From CAZAEL01 sp964484135 (lineage in GTDB: Bacteria; Elusimicrobiota; Elusimicrobia; FEN-1173), in contig CAZAEL010000015.1 in NCBI GenBank assembly GCA_964484135.1, positions 1 to 49,474 on the forward strand: a DNA stretch of 49,474 nucleotides, written 5' to 3'. Position 1 is the stretch's first letter; every line of letters starts with the position of its first letter. The notes beneath the pieces are model-generated. The model was not told the DNA's origin and made no database searches. It worked only from the letters and a program-made list of their open reading frames with translations. The translations under genes were made by a program, and so were the position numbers. Below are positions 33,517 through 41,135 of this stretch, one piece after another.

Positions 33517-34830
33517 ATGAAGCGGGGCCTCCGCGTCTTCCTGCTCGGGGGAATGATGGCGGCCGTCGGCATGTCTTTTTCGCAGGCGGACGCCCTTTCC
33601 GCCCCCGACATCCGTTATCTGAAAGGTCTTTTGGCGGACACTTGGCGCTGCCTGGACCGCTTCGTCAGCCCGCGCACCGGCCTGCCTTACGACTCCCACG
33701 AACGCCTTCCCAACACTTCCATCACCAACATCGGTTTCTACATGGCCGCCTGCGCCGTGGCCGGGGAAACGGGCCTCCTGCCGCGCGATGAAGCCCTGGC
33801 CAAAACGCGCAAAACCCTGGAAAGCCTGGGGCGTGTGGAACGGTGGCGAGGCTTTCCCGTGACCTGGGTGGAGGCGGACACGGGCAAAACCACGGAGCAA
33901 CAATTTTCCACGGTGGACCATCTGGGCAACCTTTCCGCGGGCCTCATTCTCGTCAGGCAGATTTTCCCCGAACTTCGGTCCGAGGTGGACGCCCTTTTGT
34001 CCGGCATGGACTGGGGAATCATCTATGAGCCGCGCAACCATCTGTACCGGGGCGGGTACCGCTTGGACAAGAAAGATTTCGACATCCAACAGCCCTGGGG
34101 CGACTGGTACTACGGTTTTTTGGGGGCGGACACCCGGCTGGGCAGTTTCCTGGGCGTGGCCTCGGGGCGGGTTCCCCTGGACCATTGGGCGGCGCTGGAC
34201 CGCAAGTTGGAGACCAAATACGGACAGACTTATTATGTGCCGGGCTGGCAGGGCGGGGGCCTGTTCATGCAGTACGTTTCAGGCCTGTTTTTGGATGAGC
34301 GCGCGACCGTGGTGGGGAAGTCCGCGGCCAATTTCGCGTACGCCCAGATCCTCCACGCCGAAGCCGTCAAAACGCCGGTGTGGGGATGGTCGGCCGCGGC
34401 CGCGCCCACGGGCGAATATTTGGGCTGGGGCGCCATCAAGGACGACGTGGTCACGCCCCACGCCTGCGTCCTGGCCGTCAGCCATTATCCCCGGTCCGTC
34501 ACGGCCAACCTGCGGGAGCTGGAGCGGCGCGGGGCCCGGGCGCCCTTCATCGAAGACGGCATTTCATACGCCCTGGGGTTCCGGGACTCCCTGGACTGGC
34601 GCACCGGGCAGGTCGCGAAGGGGTATTTGATACTGGACCAAGCCATGCTCTTCCTGGCCCTGGCCAATTTCCTGCACGACGGTGTGGTGTGGAAACATTT
34701 CGAGAATGATCCCCTGGTGCAAAAGGGTTTGGACATGTTGCCCGAATACAAAAACAAGGACCCCCGGGCCGGGGCCGTTTTCCAACGGCGCGACCAGGGG
34801 CGCCGCAGGGACGTTTCCCTGCCCCTATGA
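33517..34830 (+). CDS. Secreted glycoamylase-like / DUF3131-type protein
   Basis: 437 residues with a signal peptide (RVFLLGGMMAAVGMSFSQADA). The mature protein begins 'LLADTWRCLDRFVSPRTGLPYDSH', continues 'TSITNIGFYMAACAVAGETGLL', then 'LGRVERWRGFPVTWVEADTGK' and 'FSTVDHLGNLSAGLILV', the pattern of DUF3131 and related (alpha/alpha)6-barrel glycan hydrolases; acidic residues in 'GWGAIKDDVVTPHACVLAV' and 'FIEDGISYALGF' could be catalytic. Its place inside a glycine-cleavage operon is odd; it overlaps the LipM-like gene by ATGA. Substrate is unknown. Confidence 0.75.
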   Translation: MKRGLRVFLLGGMMAAVGMSFSQADALSAPDIRYLKGLLADTWRCLDRFVSPRTGLPYDSHERLPNTSITNIGFYMAACAVAGETGLLPRDEALAKTRKTLESLGRVERWRGFPVTWVEADTGKTTEQQFSTVDHLGNLSAGLILVRQIFPELRSEVDALLSGMDWGIIYEPRNHLYRGGYRLDKKDFDIQQPWGDWYYGFLGADTRLGSFLGVASGRVPLDHWAALDRKLETKYGQTYYVPGWQGGGLFMQYVSGLFLDERATVVGKSAANFAYAQILHAEAVKTPVWGWSAAAAPTGEYLGWGAIKDDVVTPHACVLAVSHYPRSVTANLRELERRGARAPFIEDGISYALGFRDSLDWRTGQVAKGYLILDQAMLFLALANFLHDGVVWKHFENDPLVQKGLDMLPEYKNKDPRAGAVFQRRDQGRRRDVSLPL

Positions 34831-35495
34831 CCAACGCCGCCCCGGTGGCGCCCTGTCTGCAGACCCTTTCCCGGCCCATCCCCTGGCGCTTGCGCTTGGA
34901 CCCGGCCCTGTCCGGCGCGGACAACATGCGCGTTGACGAAGAACTGCTGGAAGAGCAGAAAAATCCCACGGCCCTGCCTGTTTTGCGCATTTTCCGCTGG
35001 AAACATCCCACCTTGAGTTATGGACGGTTGCAGGACCCGCGTTGGGCCGGGGAACGGGCCAAGGCTTTGGGCGCGCAAGAAATCGTGCGCCGGCCCACGG
35101 GCGGCGGCACGGTGCTGCACGACCGGGACGTGAGCCTGTCTCTGGTGTGGCGGCGGGACCATGCCGGTTTTCCCAAATGCCTCAAAAACATCTACCGGGC
35201 CGTGCATGAGGCGGTCCAAACCGCGCTCCAGGAAGCCGGGGTGGAGACCACGCTTTACGCGCCCGCGTCAAAAACGTCCAGGGGCCAGGGGTTTTGTTTC
35301 GTGGAGCCGGCGGAAGACGACGTGATGCGGGGGGACAGGAAGGTGGCGGGCGGGGCCCTCCAGGTCACGGGCTGGGCCAGGCTCTATCAGGGGAACGTCA
35401 CGGGCACGGAAGATTTGGATATGGAATTTTTAGCGAAGGTTTTGCCGCGGGTTTTCGAACAAACGTTTTTCGGCTGTTCCCCTTTTACCGGATAA
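34827..35495 (+). CDS. LipM-like octanoyltransferase / lipoate-protein ligase family
   Basis: 222 residues of the BPL/LplA/LipB fold: 'VLRIFRWKHPTLSYGRLQD', RRPTGGGTVLHD at 89-100 and lysine loop KVAGGALQ (K172). C157 in GFCFVEP lies where LipM octanoyltransferases have their acyl-carrying Cys, before the Lys; ATP-dependent lipoate ligases lack it. I therefore favour transfer of octanoate from ACP to GcvH K59, the step before LipA. An LplA-type ligase is the alternative. The stop TAA abuts the convergent truA stop with no base between. Confidence 0.8.
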   Translation: MTNAAPVAPCLQTLSRPIPWRLRLDPALSGADNMRVDEELLEEQKNPTALPVLRIFRWKHPTLSYGRLQDPRWAGERAKALGAQEIVRRPTGGGTVLHDRDVSLSLVWRRDHAGFPKCLKNIYRAVHEAVQTALQEAGVETTLYAPASKTSRGQGFCFVEPAEDDVMRGDRKVAGGALQVTGWARLYQGNVTGTEDLDMEFLAKVLPRVFEQTFFGCSPFTG

Positions 35496-36233
35496 TCATT
35501 TCCCACCCGAATCTCCGTAAACCACCCTCACCAGGCAGAGGCCCTGGGGCGGCGCTGTTTTGGCGAAGCGCCCGCCGCCCGCTTCGATGAGCCGGCCCAC
35601 GATGCGGCGGGCCATGCGGTGCAGGAACCGGTCCGCGGTGAGGGCGAAGAGGATCTCTTCCCCGCGTTTTTGGATTTTCAAGGAGAAGAGGCGGCAACGG
35701 GAGGGTTTGTTCCGGGAGGCGGGGCCGGCCAGGTCCGCGAAGTCCCGTTGCTTGAGGAGCTTGGCGGCTTCCCGCTTCATGGCTGAGAGGTTCAAGGGGC
35801 AGGGTTCCCAGGCCGCGTCGTACCGGGCCAGGGCCGGGCGCGCCGGGCGGTTGATGAGGCGGTACCGGTAGGTTTTGGCTTTGGCCTGGTTCCGGGCGTG
35901 GAAGGACGCTTTGGCCGGGGAGGCGGAGAGGACCGCCACGTCCGGCGGCAGATGGGCGTTGAGGGCCGCGGCCAAGTCGCCGCGTAAGGGTTTGGCGGCC
36001 CGGAAACTGACCACCTGGCCTTGGGCGTGCACCCCGGCGTCGGTGCGGGAGGCGCCCACGCAGGCCACCCGCTCCTGGAACAGGGCCCGCAGGGCCTTTT
36101 CCAATTCTTCCTGCACGGTGCGGCGGCCGGGCTGGACCTGCCAGCCGAAGAACCGGCTGCCGGAATATTCCAGCGTCAAGCGGTACGTGAAAAAGGAACG
36201 CCCCCTGCCGGGGTTGGGACGGTTGGTCGTCAC
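35496..36233 (-). CDS. truA: tRNA pseudouridine38-40 synthase TruA
   Basis: 245 residues from GTG 36233, favoured over TTG 36236 because GGGAG lies 6 bases before it. It isomerises U38-U40 in the anticodon arm. Catalytic D65 in SRTDAGVHAQGQ; 'TLEYSGSRFFGWQVQPG' and 'FLHRMARRIVG' are also diagnostic. It follows asd by 37 bases and meets the lipM-like gene tail to tail without a spacer. Confidence 0.96.
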   Translation of the reverse strand: MTTNRPNPGRGRSFFTYRLTLEYSGSRFFGWQVQPGRRTVQEELEKALRALFQERVACVGASRTDAGVHAQGQVVSFRAAKPLRGDLAAALNAHLPPDVAVLSASPAKASFHARNQAKAKTYRYRLINRPARPALARYDAAWEPCPLNLSAMKREAAKLLKQRDFADLAGPASRNKPSRCRLFSLKIQKRGEEILFALTADRFLHRMARRIVGRLIEAGGGRFAKTAPPQGLCLVRVVYGDSGGK

Positions 36234-36270
36234 CAAGTTCTCCCGGTCAGGGGGCGTTGTTCGAAAGGTT

Positions 36271-37329
36271 TTAGGATCGGGCTGTCTTGCCGGCGAGAGC
36301 CGGGCGATTGAGCAGGTCCCTTTCGATGAGGGCTTCCGCGATCTGGACCGCGTTGAGCGCCGCGCCCTTGCGCAGGTTGTCGCCCACCACCCAGAAGAGC
36401 AGGGCCTTCTTGTTGTGGAGGTCGGGCCGGATGCGGCCCACCAGGGACTCGTCCCGGCCTTCGGCCAGGATCGGCATGGGGCAGGTGGCGCCTTCCAGCG
36501 GGTTCTTTTCGTCCACCACGCGCACGCCGGGGGACTTCATGAAGATCTCCCGCGCGGCCTCGGGCGTGACGGGCTTTTCCGTCTCGATCCACACGGATTC
36601 GCCGTGGCCCACGAAGGTGGGAACGCGCACCGTGGTGACGGCCAGCTGGATGGAGTCGTCCCCCAGGATCTTGTGGGTCTCCTTCATCATCTTCCATTCT
36701 TCATTGGAGTAGCCCTGTTCCTCGATGGCCCAGTTGTTGGCCAGGATGTTGAAGGCGATGGGGCTGGGGAAGCCGTTCAACTCCGTGATCTTTTCGCCCT
36801 TGAGCGCTTTTTCCGTCTGCTGACGCAGGCCTTCGATGCCCTTGGCGCCGGCGCCGGACACCGCCTGGTAAGAGGAGATGACCGCGCGCTTGACGCGGAA
36901 GGCCCTGTGCAGGGGCGCCAGGCCCATGAGCATGACCGCGGCCGTGCAGTTGGGGTTGGCGATGATGCCTTTGTGGTTCTTCAAGGCGTCGCCGTTGATC
37001 TCGGGGATGACGAGGGGCACGGCGGGGTCCATGCGGAAATCCGAGCCGTTGTCGATGACCACGGCGCCGCGCTCCACCGCGGCCTTGCCGAAGGTCACGG
37101 CCGCGCCCTTTTCGCCCTCGGTGCCGGCGAACAGGGCCACGTCTATGCCGTCGAAGCTTTCGGGCGTGGTCTCCCGGACCGCGTGTTTTTGGCCGTCCAC
37201 CTCCATGGTGCGGGCGCTGCGCGCCAGGACCCGCAGCTCCTCCACGGGAAATTTCCGCTGGTTCAAAATCCGGATCATCTGGACGCCCACGGCCCCGGCG
37301 CCCACCACGGCCACGCGATACTTTTTCAC
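36271..37329 (-). CDS. asd: Aspartate-semialdehyde dehydrogenase
   Basis: 352 residues from GTG 37329. Reduces aspartyl phosphate to the semialdehyde for lysine/DAP, threonine and methionine. NADP-binding GAGAVG at 10-15, catalytic C128 in ANPNCTAAVML, and 'RVPTFVGHGESV' with the active-site His. AGGGAGGT lies before the start. Its promoter (37396-37424) is separated from the gene by a leader with a strong hairpin at 37358-37384. Confidence 0.96.
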   Translation of the reverse strand: MKKYRVAVVGAGAVGVQMIRILNQRKFPVEELRVLARSARTMEVDGQKHAVRETTPESFDGIDVALFAGTEGEKGAAVTFGKAAVERGAVVIDNGSDFRMDPAVPLVIPEINGDALKNHKGIIANPNCTAAVMLMGLAPLHRAFRVKRAVISSYQAVSGAGAKGIEGLRQQTEKALKGEKITELNGFPSPIAFNILANNWAIEEQGYSNEEWKMMKETHKILGDDSIQLAVTTVRVPTFVGHGESVWIETEKPVTPEAAREIFMKSPGVRVVDEKNPLEGATCPMPILAEGRDESLVGRIRPDLHNKKALLFWVVGDNLRKGAALNAVQIAEALIERDLLNRPALAGKTARS

Positions 37330-37357
37330 GGCACAGACCTCCCTGTAAAGACAAAAC

Positions 37358-37384
37358 AGGCGTCCCGGTCGTACGGGGACGCCT
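37358..37384 (-). promoter_or_regulatory. Stem-loop in the asd 5' leader
   Basis: Arms 37376-37384 and 37358-37366 (AGGCGTCCC / GGGACGCCT) are perfectly complementary over nine bases with a 9-base loop. In transcript sense TGTTTTGTC follows. It begins only a few bases after the predicted transcription start, so it may stabilise the 5' end or act as an attenuator. No leader peptide is seen. Confidence 0.6.
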
Positions 37385-37395
37385 TCTTTCCCTTC

Positions 37396-37424
37396 ATTAT
37401 AGCATAAGGGCGGGATTCTCTCAA
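37396..37424 (-). promoter_or_regulatory. Sigma-70-type promoter of asd-truA
   Basis: -35 TTGAGA (complement 37419-37424) and consensus -10 TATAAT (complement 37396-37401) are 17 bases apart, between the receiver gene stop (37447) and asd. Unlike rpmH and lpdA it leaves a leader of about 60 bases with an SD. Confidence 0.85.
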
Positions 37425-37446
37425 ATCCCCGCCCGTCCGGCGGCGG

Positions 37447-37824
37447 TTACGGGGACCGCTTTAAAATCTTTTTCACCGTTTCCACCAGCTCCATGACGTC
37501 AAAAGGTTTTTTGATGTACGCCGCGGCCCCGGCCGCCAGCCCCCTTTCCACCTGAGCCTGCTGGGCGTAGGCCGACACCATCACCACGGGGATGTCCCGC
37601 GTGGCCGGGTCCTCCTTGAGGCGGCGGCACAGCTCGAAACCGTCCAGCTCCGGCATGCGGACGTCCAAAAGGATGAGGTCCGGCAATTCCCGGCGGATTT
37701 TCTCCTGCCCTTCGATCCCGTCGGCGGCCTTGGACACGGAGAAGCCTTCGAACTCGAAATTGACCTGCAGGAGCTCCACCAGGGTGCTTTCGTCGTCGAT
37801 GATGAGGATCTTGGGGGAGGTCAT
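37447..37824 (-). CDS. Single-domain response regulator (CheY-like)
   Basis: 125 residues, one receiver domain: acidic pair IIDDE at 8-12, phospho-acceptor D54 in LLDVRMPE, Ser/Thr switch in VSAYA and Lys in IKKPF. No output domain, so it must act by phosphotransfer or protein contact. Last gene of the sensory run, starting 8 bases after the radical SAM stop. Confidence 0.93.
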   Translation of the reverse strand: MTSPKILIIDDESTLVELLQVNFEFEGFSVSKAADGIEGQEKIRRELPDLILLDVRMPELDGFELCRRLKEDPATRDIPVVMVSAYAQQAQVERGLAAGAAAYIKKPFDVMELVETVKKILKRSP

Positions 37825-37832
37825 GGCGGCCG

Positions 37833-39083
37833 CTATCCCAGAATTTCCGCCAACTCCGGAAAAACGTCCGCGCAATTTTCCCGGCGGATGTGATCCAGCC
37901 TTCGAGTGCGTTCGCGAAACAAAGGGAGTTGGCCGCTCAGGTCCTTGTCTTGGAGAAATCGCGGGACGCTTCGAAGGATTTCGGCGGCACGCGCGCCGGC
38001 GTCGCCGTGACGCCGGGAGACGTCTTGAGCGCACCGCTCGTACTTTTCGGCGATTCGCCGCTTGAAGTCGGCCGGCAATATCTGGATGCTATATTCCAAA
38101 GGATAGAGCGCGAAAGAGATATCGATCTCCTGGGGATCCAGGTAGCCTCTGTCCACCCAGTCCGTATAAAAATCCGGGAAGTGCCAGGCGTTGAAAACGG
38201 TCATGAGGGGATGGACGACGAAACGGACATTGGGGCAGACTTTCAGCATCCGCTCTCGGTTTTTCACGACCTGGTCCCATTTTTGGCCCTTACGGATATA
38301 TTCCGCCCTTTCGCCCATCGCGTCCAGGCTGGCAAACACCTGGACGCGTTCGAATTTCTTCCATGCCTCAAAGACATCCATCCCGTTCCGGGAAACGGCG
38401 CCGAAATTGGTCGAATAGGCGAGATGGAAATCGAACCTTTTTTGCTCGACGAGCATCCTCAGCACCTCGTAAGGCTCGTCCATGATCAAGGGCTCGCCTC
38501 CGTAGAAAAAGATTTCCCGCAACACCGGCAGGAGCGCCTCCATCTGGCGCAGCAGGGTCTTGGGGTCTTCCGCGACCCGGATCAGGCGAGGATGCGCGGG
38601 ATGTTGTCCCAGAAGGACGGCGTCGTTGTACCAGCCCGAACTGGCCCCCGGATGGCAATAGCGGCAGCGCGAGTAACAGAGGTTGGAAAATTGGATGGAT
38701 ATCTTGTAGGGCGAAAAATCCGTCACGGCGCCGTCTTCGCCCGTTTTGTCCAAAACAGAAGGGTTGCCGCGTTCCTCGTGATACAGGTTATGGCTCAAAC
38801 GAGCGCTTTCGACGCCGGCCTCTTCCAGCTTGTAACATTCCGAACATTCGGGGCTTTTCCGGCCTTCGATCATGTTCTTCCTTAACTTGCGCATCTTCTC
38901 CGAGTTCCACAGGTTTTCAAGGGTGGATTTTCTGACGGACCCCACGGGCAGGTCGGAGTAGGGGGCCATGTGACAGGGGAACACATCGCCGTTCACGGCG
39001 ATGTTGAGGTTGCTCCAGGGGAGCGTGCAAAACACCTTGGATTCCCTCAACAAACGGGATTGAAGCGCTGTTTTTTCCGTCAT
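37833..39083 (-). CDS. Radical SAM protein with N-terminal SPASM/twitch-like Cys
   Basis: 416 residues. The SAM cluster motif C136-x3-C140-x2-C143 (CYSRCRYC) is mid-protein; 'FFYGGEPLIMDEPYE' is the following GGE motif. Before it, C19 (FCTLPWSNLNI), C37 (GDVFPCHMAP), C80 and C83 (ECSEC) form a SPASM/twitch-like set, here placed N-terminal to the radical SAM core. Such enzymes modify peptides, proteins or small molecules. No precursor peptide is visible nearby. Base composition is clearly less GC-rich than the kinases on either side, suggesting transfer. Neighbours are phosphorelay genes. Confidence 0.85.
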   Translation of the reverse strand: MTEKTALQSRLLRESKVFCTLPWSNLNIAVNGDVFPCHMAPYSDLPVGSVRKSTLENLWNSEKMRKLRKNMIEGRKSPECSECYKLEEAGVESARLSHNLYHEERGNPSVLDKTGEDGAVTDFSPYKISIQFSNLCYSRCRYCHPGASSGWYNDAVLLGQHPAHPRLIRVAEDPKTLLRQMEALLPVLREIFFYGGEPLIMDEPYEVLRMLVEQKRFDFHLAYSTNFGAVSRNGMDVFEAWKKFERVQVFASLDAMGERAEYIRKGQKWDQVVKNRERMLKVCPNVRFVVHPLMTVFNAWHFPDFYTDWVDRGYLDPQEIDISFALYPLEYSIQILPADFKRRIAEKYERCAQDVSRRHGDAGARAAEILRSVPRFLQDKDLSGQLPLFRERTRRLDHIRRENCADVFPELAEILG

Positions 39084-39156
39084 TCGGACAATCTCAAGGC
39101 GCGCAATCGCGTTTCGATCCCGGCGTCCGGATCTCTTTCGCCCAAGCTTTTCGGCT

Positions 39157-40383
39157 TCAGGGGTGGTTTTGTTGAGGAAGAGAAAAGATGAATTGGCTTC
39201 CGCCGCCCGCCGGGCTTTCCACCCAGATCCGTCCGCCCAGGGCCTCCACGATGGCCTTGGTGATGGTGAGACCCAGGCCCGTGCCGGGGGTCTTGATGTT
39301 GACCGGGTCGTTGACGCGGTAGAAGGCGTCGAAGATCTTGTCCCGCGCCTCCTCCGGGATGCCGGGGCCGTCGTCCGCGACCGAGGCCCGGACTTCGCCG
39401 GCCTTTTTCTCCACCGCGACCCGGACCGTGCCCTTGTCCGCGGAATACTTGATGGCGTTTTCGATCAGGTTGGTGAAGATCTGCCGCAGGCGGTCCTTGT
39501 CGCAGGAAATCTCGCGGCAGTCGGGGGGGACGGAGACGGCGATCTTGACCCCGGGCTTGATGATCTTGAGGGTCTCCACCACGCCTTCCACCAGGGCCGG
39601 CAGGTCCAGGGGCTCGACCTTGAGGTTCATGCCCTCTTTTTTCACCTGGGAGACGTCCAGGAGGTTTTCCACCAGGTGCGCCAGCACCAGCCCGTTGGAA
39701 TGGATGAACTTGAGGAATTTCTGCAGGGTGGGCTTGTCGATGGCGTCGAGCTTGGCGGAGAGGGTCTGGGCGATGCCGATGATGGCGGTCAAGGGCGTGC
39801 GCAGCTCGTGGGACATCATGGAGATGAAGGTGGTCCGGACCGCGTCGGCCTCGCGGAGCTGCTGGATGGTGTCGGCCAGCTTCAGGTTGGCGGCCTGGAG
39901 GTCCTCCGTGCGCTGGGCCACGCGCTTTTCCAGGGCGGCGTTCAGCTCCACCATGGTCTTCAAGAGGACGCGGTTTTCCCACATGAGCTTCTGTTTCTCG
40001 ACGAGCTTCTCGATGATGGCCTTGACTTCGGCGACGTTGTAGGGCTTCTGCACGTAAGCGAAGGCCCCTTCGTTGAGGGCGCCCACCGCGGTCTCGGTGT
40101 TGGAATAGCCCGTCATCATGACCGCGCCCACGTCCGGGTCGGCCTGTTTGAGGGCCTTGAGCACCTCCAGCCCGTTCATGTCCGGCAGGCGGACGTCTAT
40201 AAGGACGGCCCCCAGAGGATGTTCCGGAGCCCGCTTCTTCGCCAGATCGATGCCTTCTTTGCCCGTGACGGCCCATTCCACCGCGTAGCCGGCCTTTTGA
40301 AGGATCGCCTTCAGCGAAAGGCCCAGGCCCTGATCGTCGTCAATGATGAGGATGGTGTTGAAATCCGGGGCGAAGTCGGGCAT
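39157..40383 (-). CDS. REC-histidine kinase hybrid
   Basis: 408 residues, no membrane segment. Receiver domain first (about 9-125, phospho-acceptor D63 in VLIDVRLPDMN), a coiled-coil (about 128-175, 'ALEKRVAQRTEDLQAANLKL'), HisKA with H192 in MMSHELRTPLTA, and HATPase with 'NLIENAIKYSAD', 'DDGPGIPEE' and 'TPGTGLGLTI'. The kinase activity is probably set by phosphorylation of its own receiver by another kinase, such as the membrane one encoded upstream. Start overlaps the previous stop (TGATG). Confidence 0.94.
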   Translation of the reverse strand: MPDFAPDFNTILIIDDDQGLGLSLKAILQKAGYAVEWAVTGKEGIDLAKKRAPEHPLGAVLIDVRLPDMNGLEVLKALKQADPDVGAVMMTGYSNTETAVGALNEGAFAYVQKPYNVAEVKAIIEKLVEKQKLMWENRVLLKTMVELNAALEKRVAQRTEDLQAANLKLADTIQQLREADAVRTTFISMMSHELRTPLTAIIGIAQTLSAKLDAIDKPTLQKFLKFIHSNGLVLAHLVENLLDVSQVKKEGMNLKVEPLDLPALVEGVVETLKIIKPGVKIAVSVPPDCREISCDKDRLRQIFTNLIENAIKYSADKGTVRVAVEKKAGEVRASVADDGPGIPEEARDKIFDAFYRVNDPVNIKTPGTGLGLTITKAIVEALGGRIWVESPAGGGSQFIFSLPQQNHP

Positions 40384-41135
40384 CAGTCTTTTCTCGCGGC
40401 CAGGCAGTTGTCCATGAGGATGAGGAGCTTGTCGATGTCCACGGGCTTGGTCAGGCACGCGTGGGAGCCGTGCTCGAAGGTCTCTTCCACGAGGTGCCCG
40501 GCGGAGTAACCCGTGATCATCACCACCGCCGCGTCGGGCCGGAGCTCCTTGATGCTCTTCAGGGTCTGAAGCCCGTCCATCCCCGGCAGCTTGATGTCCA
40601 GGATGACGATCTGGAACCGGCGCTCTCCCAGCTGCCTCAGGCATTCCTCGCCGTTCTCCACCGCCACCACCCGGTACCCGCGCTGCTCCAGCACGGTTTT
40701 GAGCATGTGGCGGTCCTGGAGGCGGTCGTCCACCACCATGACCAGGGCCCGGCTCTGCAGGCATTCCTGGAGGAGCTGGAGGGTCTTTTCGATCTCAAAG
40801 GGCTTGGTGAGGACGGTGTAGGCCCCTTCGCGCAGGGCGCGCTTGACGTCGTCCTCCACGGCGTAGGCCGTCATCATGATCACGACGGCGTCCGGGTTGA
40901 GCTCTTTGACCCGGGCCAGGGCCTCCACGCCGCTCAGCCCGGGCATCTTGATGTCCATGAAGATCACGTCGAACCGGGCGGTCTTCAGCATTTCGATGGC
41001 CGATTCGCCGCTGTCCGCCAGGGACACGTGGTACCCCTTCTTGGAAAGGATGCCCTTCAAGGTGAGGCGCATGCCGGCCTGGTCGTCCACCACCAGGACC
41101 CTCACCGTCTTGCCGCTCCTGTCCGCGGTGATCAT
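40383..41135 (-). CDS. Tandem receiver protein (REC-REC)
   Basis: 250 residues made of two receiver domains joined by a very short linker. First: VVDDQ at 15-19 and D61 in FMDIKMPG. Second: VVDDR at 134-138 and D180 in ILDIKLPG. Both keep the Thr (MMTAY, MITGY) and Lys (TKPFE, TKPVD). No output domain. It may pass phosphate between the two kinases on either side. ATGA overlap with the membrane kinase. Confidence 0.94.
   Translation of the reverse strand: MITADRSGKTVRVLVVDDQAGMRLTLKGILSKKGYHVSLADSGESAIEMLKTARFDVIFMDIKMPGLSGVEALARVKELNPDAVVIMMTAYAVEDDVKRALREGAYTVLTKPFEIEKTLQLLQECLQSRALVMVVDDRLQDRHMLKTVLEQRGYRVVAVENGEECLRQLGERRFQIVILDIKLPGMDGLQTLKSIKELRPDAAVVMITGYSAGHLVEETFEHGSHACLTKPVDIDKLLILMDNCLAARKD

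Noticed and set aside
33510..33520. TGATCCCATGA at the gcvPB-glycoamylase junction, similar to the left end of the palindromic elements
   Set aside because: There is no second arm or inner hairpin; the match is an ordinary stop plus start and looks like chance.
36230..36697. Minus-strand frame (155 codons) overlapping asd
   Set aside because: It lies inside asd in another frame, is Arg/Gly/Pro-rich and has no domain.
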